Notes: generated by a model from the sequence alone, not told the origin. 64,000 nucleotides of DNA from Tessaracoccus oleiagri (GCF_900103275.1 NZ_FNGP01000001.1:372001-436000); one strand, 5' to 3'. Shown: positions 51,101 through 59,576, counted from the stretch's first letter. Made by a program: numbers and translations.

Positions 51101-51260
51101 TGCGTCCGTGACGCTGGACCAGCGCTCCGGCGGCGGCCAGTGGATAGTCCTTGGCGAGTGGGACTTCGACGGCTCTTCGGAGGCGCAGGTCAGAGTCACG
51201 AGGGAGGGCAGTGGGAATTTGAGGGCTGACTCGGCCCGGTTCACACCGGTCGATTCCTGA
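48108..51260 (+). CDS. Secreted GH31-family glycosidase with golvesin-like C-terminal domain
   Basis: 1050 residues. Signal peptide about 1-34 (cleavage near AGA-DM). The GH31 core runs from about 45 to 790: YGLGDYG, the nucleophile in GVDGFKED (D460), GTGANYNEDP and acid/base candidate YADYVGG (D540), MGRGPWEMDD, and the distal beta-sandwich WIDYETGGRFSG. GH31 enzymes are retaining alpha-glycosidases. A fibronectin-like segment (about 835-925) and a golvesin/Xly-type CBM-like domain (about 935-1050: SPGTYQVAVWYPA) follow. It probably releases the sugars imported by the second ABC system. Substrate not readable. Confidence 0.87.
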   Translation: MPNRPETRSPWGRFTAASAAVALGLVGISVPAGADMPMGFTESDAFITLHDDNANITITKEGFRYSIADAAGAVLAPAHAQSGLVLGGADAVGTELLSATAESLRLAVTTSSDDVVEVDVSLTGGVIEMTVDEVPGSKTIDFRTGAVGPAYGLGDYGSHANGMIDEGTPCGGNVDARHTSELSGAIFDNMTNQGSCKRFISNFVVFPQQGLAQVLFEEGSKRVALTEDENRLGANNATEVDSLYYFVGDMPKVYADYKAAREAEGYPEVTPRQMLFELGWESYGALAWNTLQAPVEATVRGYAEHGYDLAWGVVGSGFWPGPRGNGIEGTTTSFGMWDDACDYNPADGSYPDMDCPRYPEPDRLKATFKELGMDLLLGIRNNFKAPDKSEYYNEHYDGEFAQYALENDYFLRDADGELVTVEKTGYPKGPNYILDAPNAAALEWYVEQSRLWGVDGFKEDAMLYEPVFAQDGIWNPLLKALHEAGDSVIVRNALYSVPGDVVRNNDTYYGTGANYNEDPDRLPVNMLNFAASAAPNVYADYVGGTPSAGGMTDPAYQDYFVRNAWLLAVSPTMAMGRGPWEMDDPQVDGDQGEQYAESVFKATQFHQRLVPYLYDAALDSNRTGYPSTMTPLPIAFPDDPNTYHLASKEARQYSWLLGENILATPVFGSDFESAHTRDVYLPEGEWIDYETGGRFSGRRTLQSYPLGTDRVPAFVGGSGILVEREDGALKARIFPVGERQDEYKMDGAGEGLSIKLMNTGWDPELLRVVDRSGGGRVDFEIDPITGAVEFDVEPGHSYQLNAGGQSDDTIERPSGSNAPVSGLDYTVNDDGRYTLTWQPVEGALGYTAAVTGACGVAGTAEVGSTAGATELNIGHQPGAGGTYTVTAWTSGGATQPSAPLTIERIIAPTTEPVIVTNESTTGTCDPATPPYLEEPASAWRQSSVKAWDGSATRYSGTAGASATWSADLSPGTYQVAVWYPASPGTPAARYDVLGASEAASVTLDQRSGGGQWIVLGEWDFDGSSEAQVRVTREGSGNLRADSARFTPVDS

Positions 51261-51273
51261 GCCAGCAACGGTC

Positions 51274-51309
51274 GGGGCTCAGCGCGCATCTCGGTGCATG
51301 CTGAGCCCC
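51274..51309. terminator. Bidirectional terminator after GH31 gene
   Basis: Perfect 10-bp stem GGGGCTCAGC / GCTGAGCCCC with a 16-nt loop, 14 bp after the GH31 stop and between convergent genes. Confidence 0.85.
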
Positions 51310-51384
51310 GCTTGCTGTTGGCGTGTCGCGCTACGACGGGCCACCGCTCGTGGAAGCGCCCGTCGGGCGTTGCCGGGGCAGGGA

Positions 51385-51843
51385 TCAGGCGACGTCGTAG
51401 TTCGTCAGCAGCACCATCACCTCGCGCCGGTCGAGGACCGTCACCGAGCAGGTGCGGTGCGGGTCGACCTTGGACCCCTGCCAAGTCTGCAACTGGTCGT
51501 TGATGGGCCGCTCATCCGACCAGCCTGCCGCGATCGCGGCCGCGACGGCCTCGGCCAGCACCTCCTCGGGGCGCAGGTCATCGGCGATCGTGAACTTGCG
51601 GCGCAGCTGCGCGTACGAGGGTTTCCCCAAGCTTCTGCGGAAGCCCCGCTCGCTCCGACTGGACTCGATGAGCCCCGGAGGGGTCAGCGTGGCCATCGGA
51701 TCGTCCCGAAGTACCTCGAGGGTGCGGTCGTTCCCGGGTGCTCCGCATCCCGCCAGGGCCGCTGCCGGAGTGAGGAGCAGTAGGCGGCGCGGCACCCCGA
51801 TCGCACGTCCAACAGCCGGTTCGGGTGGCGCGTCTTGGTTCAC
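51385..51843 (-). CDS. Small lipoprotein of unknown function
   Basis: 152 residues from GTG 51843. Signal peptide with RR (about 19-20), hydrophobic core LLLLTPAAALAGC and lipid-attachment Cys33. The mature part (LIESSRSERGFRRSLGKPSYAQLRRKFTIADDLRPEEVLAEAVAAA) suggests a helical bundle without recognised family. It may be anchored on the outer face near the sulfatase locus. It is separated from the upstream sulfatase operon by 34 bp on the same strand, so possibly co-transcribed. Confidence 0.65.
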   Translation of the reverse strand: MNQDAPPEPAVGRAIGVPRRLLLLTPAAALAGCGAPGNDRTLEVLRDDPMATLTPPGLIESSRSERGFRRSLGKPSYAQLRRKFTIADDLRPEEVLAEAVAAAIAAGWSDERPINDQLQTWQGSKVDPHRTCSVTVLDRREVMVLLTNYDVA

Positions 51844-51877
51844 GGTAGGCCTCTCATCGCCAGGGCGTTGGGAAACG

Positions 51878-53293
51878 CTATACCACGAAGCGTTCCTCAG
51901 AACCGTCGTTGTAGGTTTTCCCGTCAGGCCGGCCGTGGGCGAGCGGCAGCACCTGTCCCCTGCCGGACACGGGGCGGTGGAACGCGTCACGGTCGGCCGT
52001 CGAATGGCGCTCGAACCAGGCGCTGAGCTGAGCCGCCAGCTCGTCGACGATGCCGCTGTGGGCCGTGTCGTCGACGAGGTTGCGCCGCTCGTCGGGGTCA
52101 GAGTCAAGGTCGTACAACTCGTCGGGACCCTCGAGGCGGAGGACGTACTTCCATCGCGCGGTCCGCACCATGCGGGTCCCGCCGTACTCGTCGAAGACGA
52201 ACACGGCCGGCCGCGCCTCCACATCGCGGCCCAGGATCCACGGCGCCAGCGACCGCCCGGCCAGCAGTGCACCATCGGGGACGGCGACGCCGGCGAGTTC
52301 GAGGATCGTGGGGTGGAGATCGACGGCGCTGGCGAGCTCGTCGCTGGCCCCCGCGGCGGTTCCGGGACCGTGGACCACGAACGGCACCCGGACCGAGTTC
52401 TCCCACATGTTGAGCGGCCAGGTGGCGTTGCCCTTGCCCCAGATGCCGTGGTGCCCGCAGCTGAAGCCGTTGTCGGACGTGAAGACCAGGTAGGTGTCGT
52501 CCGCCACGCCGAATGTGTTGAGCGCCTCGCGCAGCCGCCCGATCCCGCGGTCCACGCCGGTCAGCGACGCGAAGTACCCCTCGAGGCCGGGGAGCGGGTC
52601 GCGCATCGCGTCGGAGACCGGCCCCGGCTCCCAGCTGAACCAGGGATGCGCCTCCTCACGAGGGACGGACGGGAAGTCGCTGTCGGCGTAGGGGGCGAGC
52701 AGCTCGTCGGGATGCTGTCCGACCCACGGCGAGTGGGGCGCGGTGTAGTGCACCTGCAGGAAGAAGGGCGCGTCTCCGTCGGCGGCCGACTCGAGGAAGC
52801 GCACCGCCTCCTCCGTGATGGCGTCGGTGACGTAGCGCGGCTCGGTGACGGCCTCGCCGTCGCGCCACACCGGCGCGCCGAAGTACGGCCCGTCCCCGGT
52901 GCGGTGCGCGTACCAGAACGAGAACCCCGGCGCCGGCTCCCGCGAGAGCCCGAGGTGCCACTTGCCGCTGTGCCCGCAGACCCAGCCCTCCCGGGCCAGC
53001 ACCTCGGGGGTCGTCGCCAGGCCGTCGAGGAACCCCTCCGCCTCGGGCGTCCCGTAGGCCTCGCCGCGGATCCAGTCGTGGACCCCGTGCGCCGACGGCA
53101 TCATGCCGGTCAGGAGTGACGCCCGCGCCGGGGAGCAGACCGGCGACGCGCAGAAGAAGTTCTCGAACTCCAGCCCCTCCGCGACGAGGCGCTCCAGGTT
53201 GGGCGCGACGAGGTCCGGGCAGCGGTGCGGCATCGCCCATTGCCCTTGGTCGTCGGTGACGACGACCACGAAGTTGGGCCGCCTCCCGGTCAC
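51878..53293 (-). CDS. Sulfatase, Cys-type (cytoplasmic)
   Basis: 471 residues. The formylglycine motif CSPAR (C53-R57) lies in FFCASPVCSPARASLLTG, with metal ligands in VVTDDQ (about 11-16), and GHSGKWHLGL and FTSDNGFSCGHHGIWGKG downstream. The first catalytic residue is a Cys, so it needs conversion to formylglycine by FGE or anSME, both encoded at 58.3-60.5 kb. There is no signal peptide, so it should act on imported sulfated sugars. GTG 53293 overlaps the upstream sulfatase stop by 4 bp (GTGA). Confidence 0.92.
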   Translation of the reverse strand: MTGRRPNFVVVVTDDQGQWAMPHRCPDLVAPNLERLVAEGLEFENFFCASPVCSPARASLLTGMMPSAHGVHDWIRGEAYGTPEAEGFLDGLATTPEVLAREGWVCGHSGKWHLGLSREPAPGFSFWYAHRTGDGPYFGAPVWRDGEAVTEPRYVTDAITEEAVRFLESAADGDAPFFLQVHYTAPHSPWVGQHPDELLAPYADSDFPSVPREEAHPWFSWEPGPVSDAMRDPLPGLEGYFASLTGVDRGIGRLREALNTFGVADDTYLVFTSDNGFSCGHHGIWGKGNATWPLNMWENSVRVPFVVHGPGTAAGASDELASAVDLHPTILELAGVAVPDGALLAGRSLAPWILGRDVEARPAVFVFDEYGGTRMVRTARWKYVLRLEGPDELYDLDSDPDERRNLVDDTAHSGIVDELAAQLSAWFERHSTADRDAFHRPVSGRGQVLPLAHGRPDGKTYNDGSEERFVV

Positions 53294-54894
53294 CCCTCGG
53301 CCTCGACGACCGTGAGCCCCTTCGCCTCGTACTGGGCGACGATGCGCTCGAACGGGATGACGCCGACGCGGTCGGCCCACGCCTGCCAGTCGGCCGCCAG
53401 GTCCTGGACGAGGTCGGCGTGCTCGTCGGCGACGTCGTCGCACTCCGTGACGTCCACCTCCAGGTCGTAGAGCTCCCACGGCTTGCCGAAGAACCGCACG
53501 AGCTTCCACCTCCCCCGCCGGATGGCGGCGTTGCCCGTGTGCTCCCAGTAGAGGGTGCCGTCCTCCTCGATCGGCTCGCCGCGCAGGCCGCGCAGGAACG
53601 ACCGGCCCTCGGGCGCCTTGACCTCGGCCCCCGGCGCCGTGCCGGGGTGGTCGCAGCCGACCGCCTCCAGCAGGGTCGGGACGACGCTCGTCAGCTGCAG
53701 CGGAGCGTCCAGGAGCCTGCCCTCGGCGAGCCCGCCGCCGGGCCAGTGGACGATGAACGGCGCGATGATGCCGCCCTGGTGCACCCACTTCTTGTACAGG
53801 CGGTAGGGGGTGTTCGACAGGTTCGCCCACGCCTGGCCGTAGCTGGAGTAGGTGTCCTCCGCGCCCGGCCAGATGTCCGGCGTCGACCCGAGTTGCACCT
53901 CCCGCCCGTCGCGGGTGTGGCTGCGAAAGATGTCGGTGCGCTGCAGGAACCCCGCGCGGTTCTGGTGAGGTACTACCTCGGGCGAGGCGCCGTTGTCGGA
54001 GAGGAACACGACGATCGTGTCGTCCAGGAGGCCGCGGCTGCTCAGCTCGTCGACGATCCGGCCGACGCCCCGGTCCAGCTCGGTGACCTGCGCGGCGTAC
54101 ACCTCCATCCGCCGCGCCTCCCACTCCTTGTCGTCGACGTCGTCCCAGGCGGGGTTGTCGGGGTCGCGGGGGCTCAGCGTGCTGTTGGCGGGGACGACCC
54201 CGGCCTCGAGCTGGCGGGCGAAGCGTTCCCGTCGCAGTGCGTCCCACCCGGCGTCGAAGCGGCCGTCGTAGGCGCGAATGTCCTCGTCCAGCGCGTGCAG
54301 GGGCCAGTGCGGGGCGGTGTAGGCGACGTAGAGGAAGAACGGCTGCTCCTCGTCGCCCCCGGCGATGAAGCGGAGCGCGTCGTCGGTGATCGCGGTGGTG
54401 TAGAAGAAGTCCGGATCGTCCGCCTCGTGCTCGACGTTCTCCTCGCCCCGGGTCAGGGTGCCGGGCGAGAAGTAGCTGCCGCACCCGGTGAGGGTGCCGA
54501 AGAAGTGGTCGAAGCCGCGGCGGGTGGGCCACGAGTCCGACGGGGTGCGCACATCGGCCGACAGGTGCCACTTCCCGCTCAGCCCGGTGCGGTAGCCGTG
54601 ACCCTTGAGCACCTCGGCCAGCGTGGCGACGTCGGACGAGAGGTCGCCCGCGTACCCGGCGGGCCGGTCGTCGCCGGTGAGGACGCCGATGCCCGCCTGG
54701 TGCGGGTGCACCCCGGTGAGCAGCGACGCCCTGGACGGGGCGCAGCGGGCCGTGTTGTAGAACGACGAGAGCCGTGCGCCGCCGCGGGCGAGGGCGTCGA
54801 GGTTGGGGGTGTCGAGCTCGCCGCCGTAGCAGCCGAGGTCCGAGAAGCCGAGGTCGTCGGCGAGGACGAGCACGATGTTGGGACGCTTCGCCAC
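53290..54894 (-). CDS. Arylsulfatase-type sulfatase, Cys-type (cytoplasmic)
   Basis: 534 residues. Metal-binding LADDLGFSDLGCYGGE near the start, the formylglycine motif CAPSR (C51-R55) in TARCAPSRASLLTGV, then TGLSGKWHL and FLSDNGASPEVVPHQ. No signal peptide. GTG 54894 is chosen, with AAAGGA about 7 nt upstream. The C-terminal part (LYDLEVDVTECDDVADEHADLV) is standard for the family. It is coupled to the next sulfatase by GTGA and follows the importer permease by 11 bp. Confidence 0.92.
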   Translation of the reverse strand: MAKRPNIVLVLADDLGFSDLGCYGGELDTPNLDALARGGARLSSFYNTARCAPSRASLLTGVHPHQAGIGVLTGDDRPAGYAGDLSSDVATLAEVLKGHGYRTGLSGKWHLSADVRTPSDSWPTRRGFDHFFGTLTGCGSYFSPGTLTRGEENVEHEADDPDFFYTTAITDDALRFIAGGDEEQPFFLYVAYTAPHWPLHALDEDIRAYDGRFDAGWDALRRERFARQLEAGVVPANSTLSPRDPDNPAWDDVDDKEWEARRMEVYAAQVTELDRGVGRIVDELSSRGLLDDTIVVFLSDNGASPEVVPHQNRAGFLQRTDIFRSHTRDGREVQLGSTPDIWPGAEDTYSSYGQAWANLSNTPYRLYKKWVHQGGIIAPFIVHWPGGGLAEGRLLDAPLQLTSVVPTLLEAVGCDHPGTAPGAEVKAPEGRSFLRGLRGEPIEEDGTLYWEHTGNAAIRRGRWKLVRFFGKPWELYDLEVDVTECDDVADEHADLVQDLAADWQAWADRVGVIPFERIVAQYEAKGLTVVEAEG

Positions 54895-54905
54895 AACAGT
54901 TCCTT

Positions 54906-55742
54906 TCAGCCCTTGACGGCACCGGTGGTGAGACCGGCGACGATCTGGCGGTTGGCGATGATGGCGAGGACGATGATCGGAACGGCGGCGACGGCGCCGG
55001 CGGCGGCCATCTGCCCCCACGTGACCTCGTACGGCTGGACCAGCGACGCGATCCCGACGGTGAGCGGGGCCGTGCGGCCGCCGGCCGTCATCGTGAGGCC
55101 GATGAGGAACTCGTTCCAGGCCATGATCGCGGTGAAGATCGCGACCGCGGCCATGCCGGGTCGGACGATCGGCAGCACCACGCGGAAGAACGCCCGGACC
55201 TCGGAGGCGCCGTCGACGAGGGCCGCCTCGCGCAGTTCGTCGGGCACCCCGTCGAAGTACGACTTCATCAGCAGCGCCGCGAACGGCAGGTTGAGCACCG
55301 TGTTGAGCAGCACCAGGCCGCCGATCGTGTTCAGCAGCCCGAGCGCGCCCATCTGCAGGTACATGCCGGGCACGAGCGTCATCGGCGGCACCATCGGGAT
55401 GAACGCGGCGAGCACGAGGGCGGGCAGCGTGATCCACCGCGGCGGGTTCAGCTTCGACAGCGCGTAGCCCGCGGCCGAGCCGATGACGAGACAGAGGACC
55501 ACCGTGCCGACCGTGATGAGCACGCTGTTGAGCAGCTGGTTCAGGAACGGCTCGCCGGGTGCGAACAGCGACTCGAAGTTGCCGAGCCACATCGAGAAGT
55601 CCCAGTCGGGATTGACGATGGCGCGGTTGGGCTGGAAGGCCAGCATGGTGCCCCAGGCGATGGGGATGACGATGATCGCGATGGCGGCCAGCAGCGCGGC
55701 CTCGACGGGGACGCTCGCGCGGCGTCCGTCCTCGCCCCTCAC
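54906..55742 (-). CDS. Carbohydrate ABC transporter permease, MalG type (third importer)
   Basis: 278 residues, six helices. EAA loop EAALVDGASEVRAFFRVVLP (about 178-197), then IMAWNEFLIGLTM, ending GLTTGAVKG. GTG 55742 overlaps the first permease stop by 4 bp. Serves the sulfatase locus, so a sulfated mono- or oligosaccharide is the likely cargo (inference). Confidence 0.92.
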   Translation of the reverse strand: MRGEDGRRASVPVEAALLAAIAIIVIPIAWGTMLAFQPNRAIVNPDWDFSMWLGNFESLFAPGEPFLNQLLNSVLITVGTVVLCLVIGSAAGYALSKLNPPRWITLPALVLAAFIPMVPPMTLVPGMYLQMGALGLLNTIGGLVLLNTVLNLPFAALLMKSYFDGVPDELREAALVDGASEVRAFFRVVLPIVRPGMAAVAIFTAIMAWNEFLIGLTMTAGGRTAPLTVGIASLVQPYEVTWGQMAAAGAVAAVPIIVLAIIANRQIVAGLTTGAVKG

Positions 55743-56671
55743 GACTTGCCCCTCACGCGGCGGCGGGCGATCGTGTACAGCGCGACGGCGACGAGGACGG
55801 TGAGCACCACGATGATGCTGAGCGCCGCGGCGTAGCCGAAGTCGAGCCGGTCGAAGAACATGTTGCGGATGTGGAGGCTGGCCAGCATCGTCGCGTCGTT
55901 CGGCCCGCCCTTGGTGAGCAGGAAGATCTCGTCGAACGCCTTGACGCTCTGCACCAGCCGGATGAGGGCGGCGGCCGCGATGGCCGGGGTGAGCAGCGGC
56001 AGGATGACGTGGCGCAGGATCTGGCGTTCGTCGGCGCCGTCGATGCGGGCTGCCTCGATGATGTCGTGGCTGATCGCCTGCAGTGCGGTGTAGAGGAACA
56101 GGAACACGACCGGGGTCCAGTGCCACACGTCGACGAGGATCGCGACGACGAGGGCGCCGGTCTCGGTGTTGAGCCACTGCTGTTGGCCGATCCCGAGTGT
56201 TCGGAACACCTTGTTGACGCCGCCGACCGTGGGGCTGAACAGCAGCAGCCACATGAGGCTGACCACGACCGGCGCGATGACGGCGGGCCAGATCAGGATG
56301 TTGCGCGCCACCCCGAGGAGCCACACCGAGCGGTTGACGAGGAGGGCCAGGATCAGGCCGAGGATGATCGTCCCCACCACGGCGGCGACGATGAAGACCA
56401 GCGTGACGCGGAGGGAGTTCCAGGCGCGCGGGTCGGCGAGCACCCGGACGTAGTTGTCGGCGCCGGACAGGGCCGAGACGAACGCGCCGTCGACGATGGA
56501 CGTCCGCGAGATCGACAGGCGGAACACCTCGATCAGGGGGAACGCGGCGAAGAACGCAATGAACAGGGCGAAGGGCAGGATCGCGACGATGGCCGTCAAC
56601 CGTCCGTGGGGCCGCCGCCGGCGGCCGTCCTTCAGGACAGCCGCCGACGCCGCAACGGGCGCGGAGGTCAT
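55739..56671 (-). CDS. Carbohydrate ABC transporter permease, MalF type (third importer)
   Basis: 310 residues, six helices. The N-terminus is polar and Arg-rich (GRRRRPHGRLTAIVAIL), with the EAA loop EAARIDGADERQILRHVILP (about 206-225) and LTKGGPNDATML. Its ATG at 56671 lies 2 bp after the binding-protein stop. No ATPase gene accompanies it. Confidence 0.92.
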   Translation of the reverse strand: MTSAPVAASAAVLKDGRRRRPHGRLTAIVAILPFALFIAFFAAFPLIEVFRLSISRTSIVDGAFVSALSGADNYVRVLADPRAWNSLRVTLVFIVAAVVGTIILGLILALLVNRSVWLLGVARNILIWPAVIAPVVVSLMWLLLFSPTVGGVNKVFRTLGIGQQQWLNTETGALVVAILVDVWHWTPVVFLFLYTALQAISHDIIEAARIDGADERQILRHVILPLLTPAIAAAALIRLVQSVKAFDEIFLLTKGGPNDATMLASLHIRNMFFDRLDFGYAAALSIIVVLTVLVAVALYTIARRRVRGKS

Positions 56672-56673
56672 GC

Positions 56674-58062
56674 TCAGCCCCCCATCGGCAGTTCGGTCTC
56701 TTCCATCACCGCGGTGAGCTCAGTCTGCATCTGAGCCATGCCGTCCTCGGGGCTGAGGCTGCCCGCGGCGATCTGGGAAAGGATCCGCTCGGTGACCTCG
56801 AGCATGCTCGGGGCGAACCAGTACCGGACGTGCGGCTTCACGTAGGGCAGCGTCTCCTTGACGGCACCGAAGTAGGCCTGCTGCGACTCGGAGAACTCGT
56901 CGGACTCGAGCGCATCGGAGCGGGTGGGGATGCCGCCGAGCTTCGCGAACTCCAGCTGCACCTCCTTCGACTCGATCCACTCGATGTAGTCGAGCGCCCG
57001 CTGGGCCCGCTCGTCGTCGATCTGCGCGGGGATCGTGAGCGCCCAGGTGCCGGAGGCGACGCCGTGCTCGCCGTCGGGGCCGGCGGGGACGAGGGCGTAG
57101 CCGACGTTGCCGGCGACGTTGGAGTCCGCCTCGCTCTCCAGCTGCGCGGCCGCGGCGGCGACCACGTGGACCTGGAGGGTCTGGCCGGCCTGCATGGCGG
57201 CGATGACCTCGGCCTGGCCGAGCGTGGTCGTCGACTCGGGGCCGAGCTGGGCGAGCTCACGCAGCTGCGTGGCGGCCGCGATCGCCTCGGGCGAGTCCAC
57301 CGCGGGGGTCCAGTCGGTGCCCTCGTCGACGAACCACTTGGCCTTGTGGCTGTAGAGGAGCGGGAGGAAGTCGTAGGTCACGGCCGCGCCGGAGCTGACG
57401 CCCTGGGTGCGCATCGTGTACCCGTAGTCGACCTCGCCGGCCTCGACGGCCTGCTGCCCGTTGGCGACGGCCTCGTCCCAAGTCTTGGGGACCTCGAGCC
57501 CGAGCTTCTCGTAGATGTCCTTGCGGTACATGAGCAGGTGGACGTTGCCGTTCAGCGGGGCCGCCATGAGCTCGCCGCCCTCGGCGGAGATCTGTTTCTC
57601 TGCGTCCCAGTACGAGTAGTTGCCGTACGAGTTCACCTCGGGGTCGAGCTGGAACTCGGGGTCCACGTCGTTGAAGGGGCGCACCCACTCGTTGACGAAG
57701 AACTCCGGCATGTAGACCTCGTCGAGCTGGTAGACGTCGAAGATCTCGGTGCCGTTCTGGATGTCGTTGATCTGCTGCGTGCGCATCTCCTCGTAGGGGA
57801 ACTCGCGCAGCTCGACCGTGACGCCCGTGTCCTCCTGGTACTGCTCCACGAGGGCCTTGTAGGCGGGGAGCCAGGGGCTGCGGTTGACGGGGATCACGAG
57901 CTTGCCGCCCCCGCCGTCGCCACCGCCCCCCTCCGTGCCCTCGCTGCCCAGCGGCATGTCGCCCGGGTCGGAACCACCGGAGCAGGCAGCCAGGGAGACG
58001 GCGAGGCCGCCCAGCAGGATGGCCCTGGCGGCCATCTTCGTTCGTGCGATCAGGTTGTCCAT
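56674..58062 (-). CDS. Sugar-binding lipoprotein of the third importer
   Basis: 462 residues. Signal peptide with lipobox SLAAC (Cys27), then a Gly-rich linker (GGGGDGGGGK). The body is a family 1 solute-binding protein (VIPVNRSPWLPAYKALVEQY, LPYVKPHVRYWFAPSMLEVT). First gene of the importer-sulfatase operon. A short hairpin lies in its leader at 58085-58102. Ligand probably a sulfated sugar, from context. Confidence 0.93.
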   Translation of the reverse strand: MDNLIARTKMAARAILLGGLAVSLAACSGGSDPGDMPLGSEGTEGGGGDGGGGKLVIPVNRSPWLPAYKALVEQYQEDTGVTVELREFPYEEMRTQQINDIQNGTEIFDVYQLDEVYMPEFFVNEWVRPFNDVDPEFQLDPEVNSYGNYSYWDAEKQISAEGGELMAAPLNGNVHLLMYRKDIYEKLGLEVPKTWDEAVANGQQAVEAGEVDYGYTMRTQGVSSGAAVTYDFLPLLYSHKAKWFVDEGTDWTPAVDSPEAIAAATQLRELAQLGPESTTTLGQAEVIAAMQAGQTLQVHVVAAAAAQLESEADSNVAGNVGYALVPAGPDGEHGVASGTWALTIPAQIDDERAQRALDYIEWIESKEVQLEFAKLGGIPTRSDALESDEFSESQQAYFGAVKETLPYVKPHVRYWFAPSMLEVTERILSQIAAGSLSPEDGMAQMQTELTAVMEETELPMGG

Positions 58063-58084
58063 GGTGGATCCTCTCGGGTGAGGC

Positions 58085-58102
58085 GGCGCCTTCCTTGGCG
58101 CC
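58085..58102 (-). promoter_or_regulatory. Leader hairpin of importer-sulfatase operon
   Basis: GGCGCC-ttcctt-GGCGCC, a 6-bp stem whose loop contains AAGGAA on the minus strand, about 23 bp upstream of the ATG. It may mask or mimic an RBS-like element; function uncertain. Confidence 0.35.
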
Positions 58103-58191
58103 CATGCAATTGAGGCTTTCTCTAGCTTGTCAGCACAAACGCCCCCGAGTCAAGGGTTTTGGGGATCTTTAATGGTCACGATTGGGTCAAT

Positions 58192-58221
58192 GTGTCGGCT
58201 TCACTTCCGTGGCACCGACAC
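58192..58221. terminator. Inverted repeat between sulfatase maturase and importer operon
   Basis: GTGTCGG (58192-58198) and CCGACAC (58215-58221), 7-bp arms with a 16-nt gap, in the 245-bp gap after the maturase stop. Either a weak terminator or an operator of the importer operon promoter. Confidence 0.35.
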
Positions 58222-58307
58222 GTTTAGCCACATTTCATCCGATAAATCCTCGCGAGTCGGGGCGCGTTGAAGCCGCAGCCGAATGGCTGATGAGGTGGGG
58301 GTCAGGG

Positions 58308-59576
58308 TCAGGACCCGGCGCTGCGACGATGCATGACCTCGGACGGCGCGCGGCCCTCGCGAAGCAGGCGCGCCATGTCCTCGACCACCGGCGCCGCGTG
58401 CCGGAAGAAGCGGAAGTAGCCCGCGCAGAGGACGTTGTGGCCGGGCTCGCCGTCGGCGCTGACGCCGAAGCGGTCCTTCGGGCACCCGCCGTTGCACGCC
58501 CAGCGCACCGGGCACCGGCGGCACTGGTCGGTCAGGGTCGAACGCTTGGCGCGCCCGAAGTCGCGCTGCGCGTCGCTCGCGAGGACCGCCTGGATGGGGT
58601 CGTCCGCGACGGTCCCCAGCAGGTAGCCGGGCTCGACGTAGTGGTCGCAGGAGTACAGCGCGCCGTCGTGGTCCATGGCGAGCGCGTCGCCGCACTCGGG
58701 CGCGTGGACGCACATCGCGTACTGGCCGAAGCGGGCGGCCAGCATGGCGTCGAAGTCCTGGACGAAGACCGACCCCACGTCACGGCGCAGCCACTCGTCG
58801 AAGATCTCGACGAGGAAGCGGCCGTAACGCTCACCGGTCACCGAGCGCGAGGTGATCGCGTCGCCGGTCTGCCGGTAGAGGACGCGTTGGCCGTCGTCGT
58901 CTCGCCATCCGCGCTCGGCGACGGGCAGCAGGTGCCGGGGCGCGCGCTCGACGATGGGGATGAACTGGAGGAAGCGCGCGCCGAGGTCGTCGCGGAAGTA
59001 GCGGTAGACCTCAAGCCCGTGGTCTGCGTTGGCGGCGTTGACCGTGCAGAGGATGTTGGTCTCCACCCGGTGCTTGCGGATCAGCTCCCAACCGCGAACC
59101 ACCTGCGCGTGCGTGCCGCGGCCGGCGCGGTTGACCCGGTACTCGTCGTGCATCCGCTCGGGGCCGTCCATGGAGAGCCCAACCAGGAATCCGTGCTCCG
59201 CGAGGAACGCGCACCACTCGTCGTCGAGGAGGACGCCGTTGGTCTGCATCGAGTGCCGCACGCGCTGCCTCGGGCGCCGCAACTCGTCGGCGAGGCGGAC
59301 GGCGTCACGGTAGAAGTCGAGGCCGCGCATGGTCGGCTCGCCGCCCTGCCAGATGAAGGTGACGTCGCCGTCGGGGTGCGACGTGAGGTGGTTGACGACG
59401 TAGTAGCGGAGCGTCTCCGGCGACATCCGCTGCGCCTCACTCGGGTCGTGGAGCAGGTCCTTGGTGAGGAAGAAGCAGTAGGAGCAGTCGAGGTTGCAGG
59501 CGGCGCCGGTGGGCTTGGCCACGACGGAGAACGGCACCTTCCGCAGGGTCCGGTCCCCTCCGGCGGCGACGCTCAC
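58308..59576 (-). CDS. Anaerobic sulfatase-maturating enzyme (radical SAM/SPASM)
   Basis: 422 residues. The radical SAM cluster motif CNLDCSYC (C27, C31, C34) lies in KPTGAACNLDCSYCFFLTK, typical of anSME/AslB. The downstream SPASM-type cysteines (CGDALAMDHDGALYSCDHY and CRRCPVRWACNGGCPKDRF) hold auxiliary clusters. It oxidises the sulfatase active-site Cys to formylglycine without oxygen. Overlaps the upstream FGE-type gene by 4 bp. Its targets are most likely the two sulfatases 4-6 kb downstream. Confidence 0.92.
   Translation of the reverse strand: MSVAAGGDRTLRKVPFSVVAKPTGAACNLDCSYCFFLTKDLLHDPSEAQRMSPETLRYYVVNHLTSHPDGDVTFIWQGGEPTMRGLDFYRDAVRLADELRRPRQRVRHSMQTNGVLLDDEWCAFLAEHGFLVGLSMDGPERMHDEYRVNRAGRGTHAQVVRGWELIRKHRVETNILCTVNAANADHGLEVYRYFRDDLGARFLQFIPIVERAPRHLLPVAERGWRDDDGQRVLYRQTGDAITSRSVTGERYGRFLVEIFDEWLRRDVGSVFVQDFDAMLAARFGQYAMCVHAPECGDALAMDHDGALYSCDHYVEPGYLLGTVADDPIQAVLASDAQRDFGRAKRSTLTDQCRRCPVRWACNGGCPKDRFGVSADGEPGHNVLCAGYFRFFRHAAPVVEDMARLLREGRAPSEVMHRRSAGS

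Noticed and set aside
53419-55467. 682-codon plus-strand ORF
   Set aside because: Antisense of the second sulfatase and a permease, with low-complexity Arg/Val sequence.
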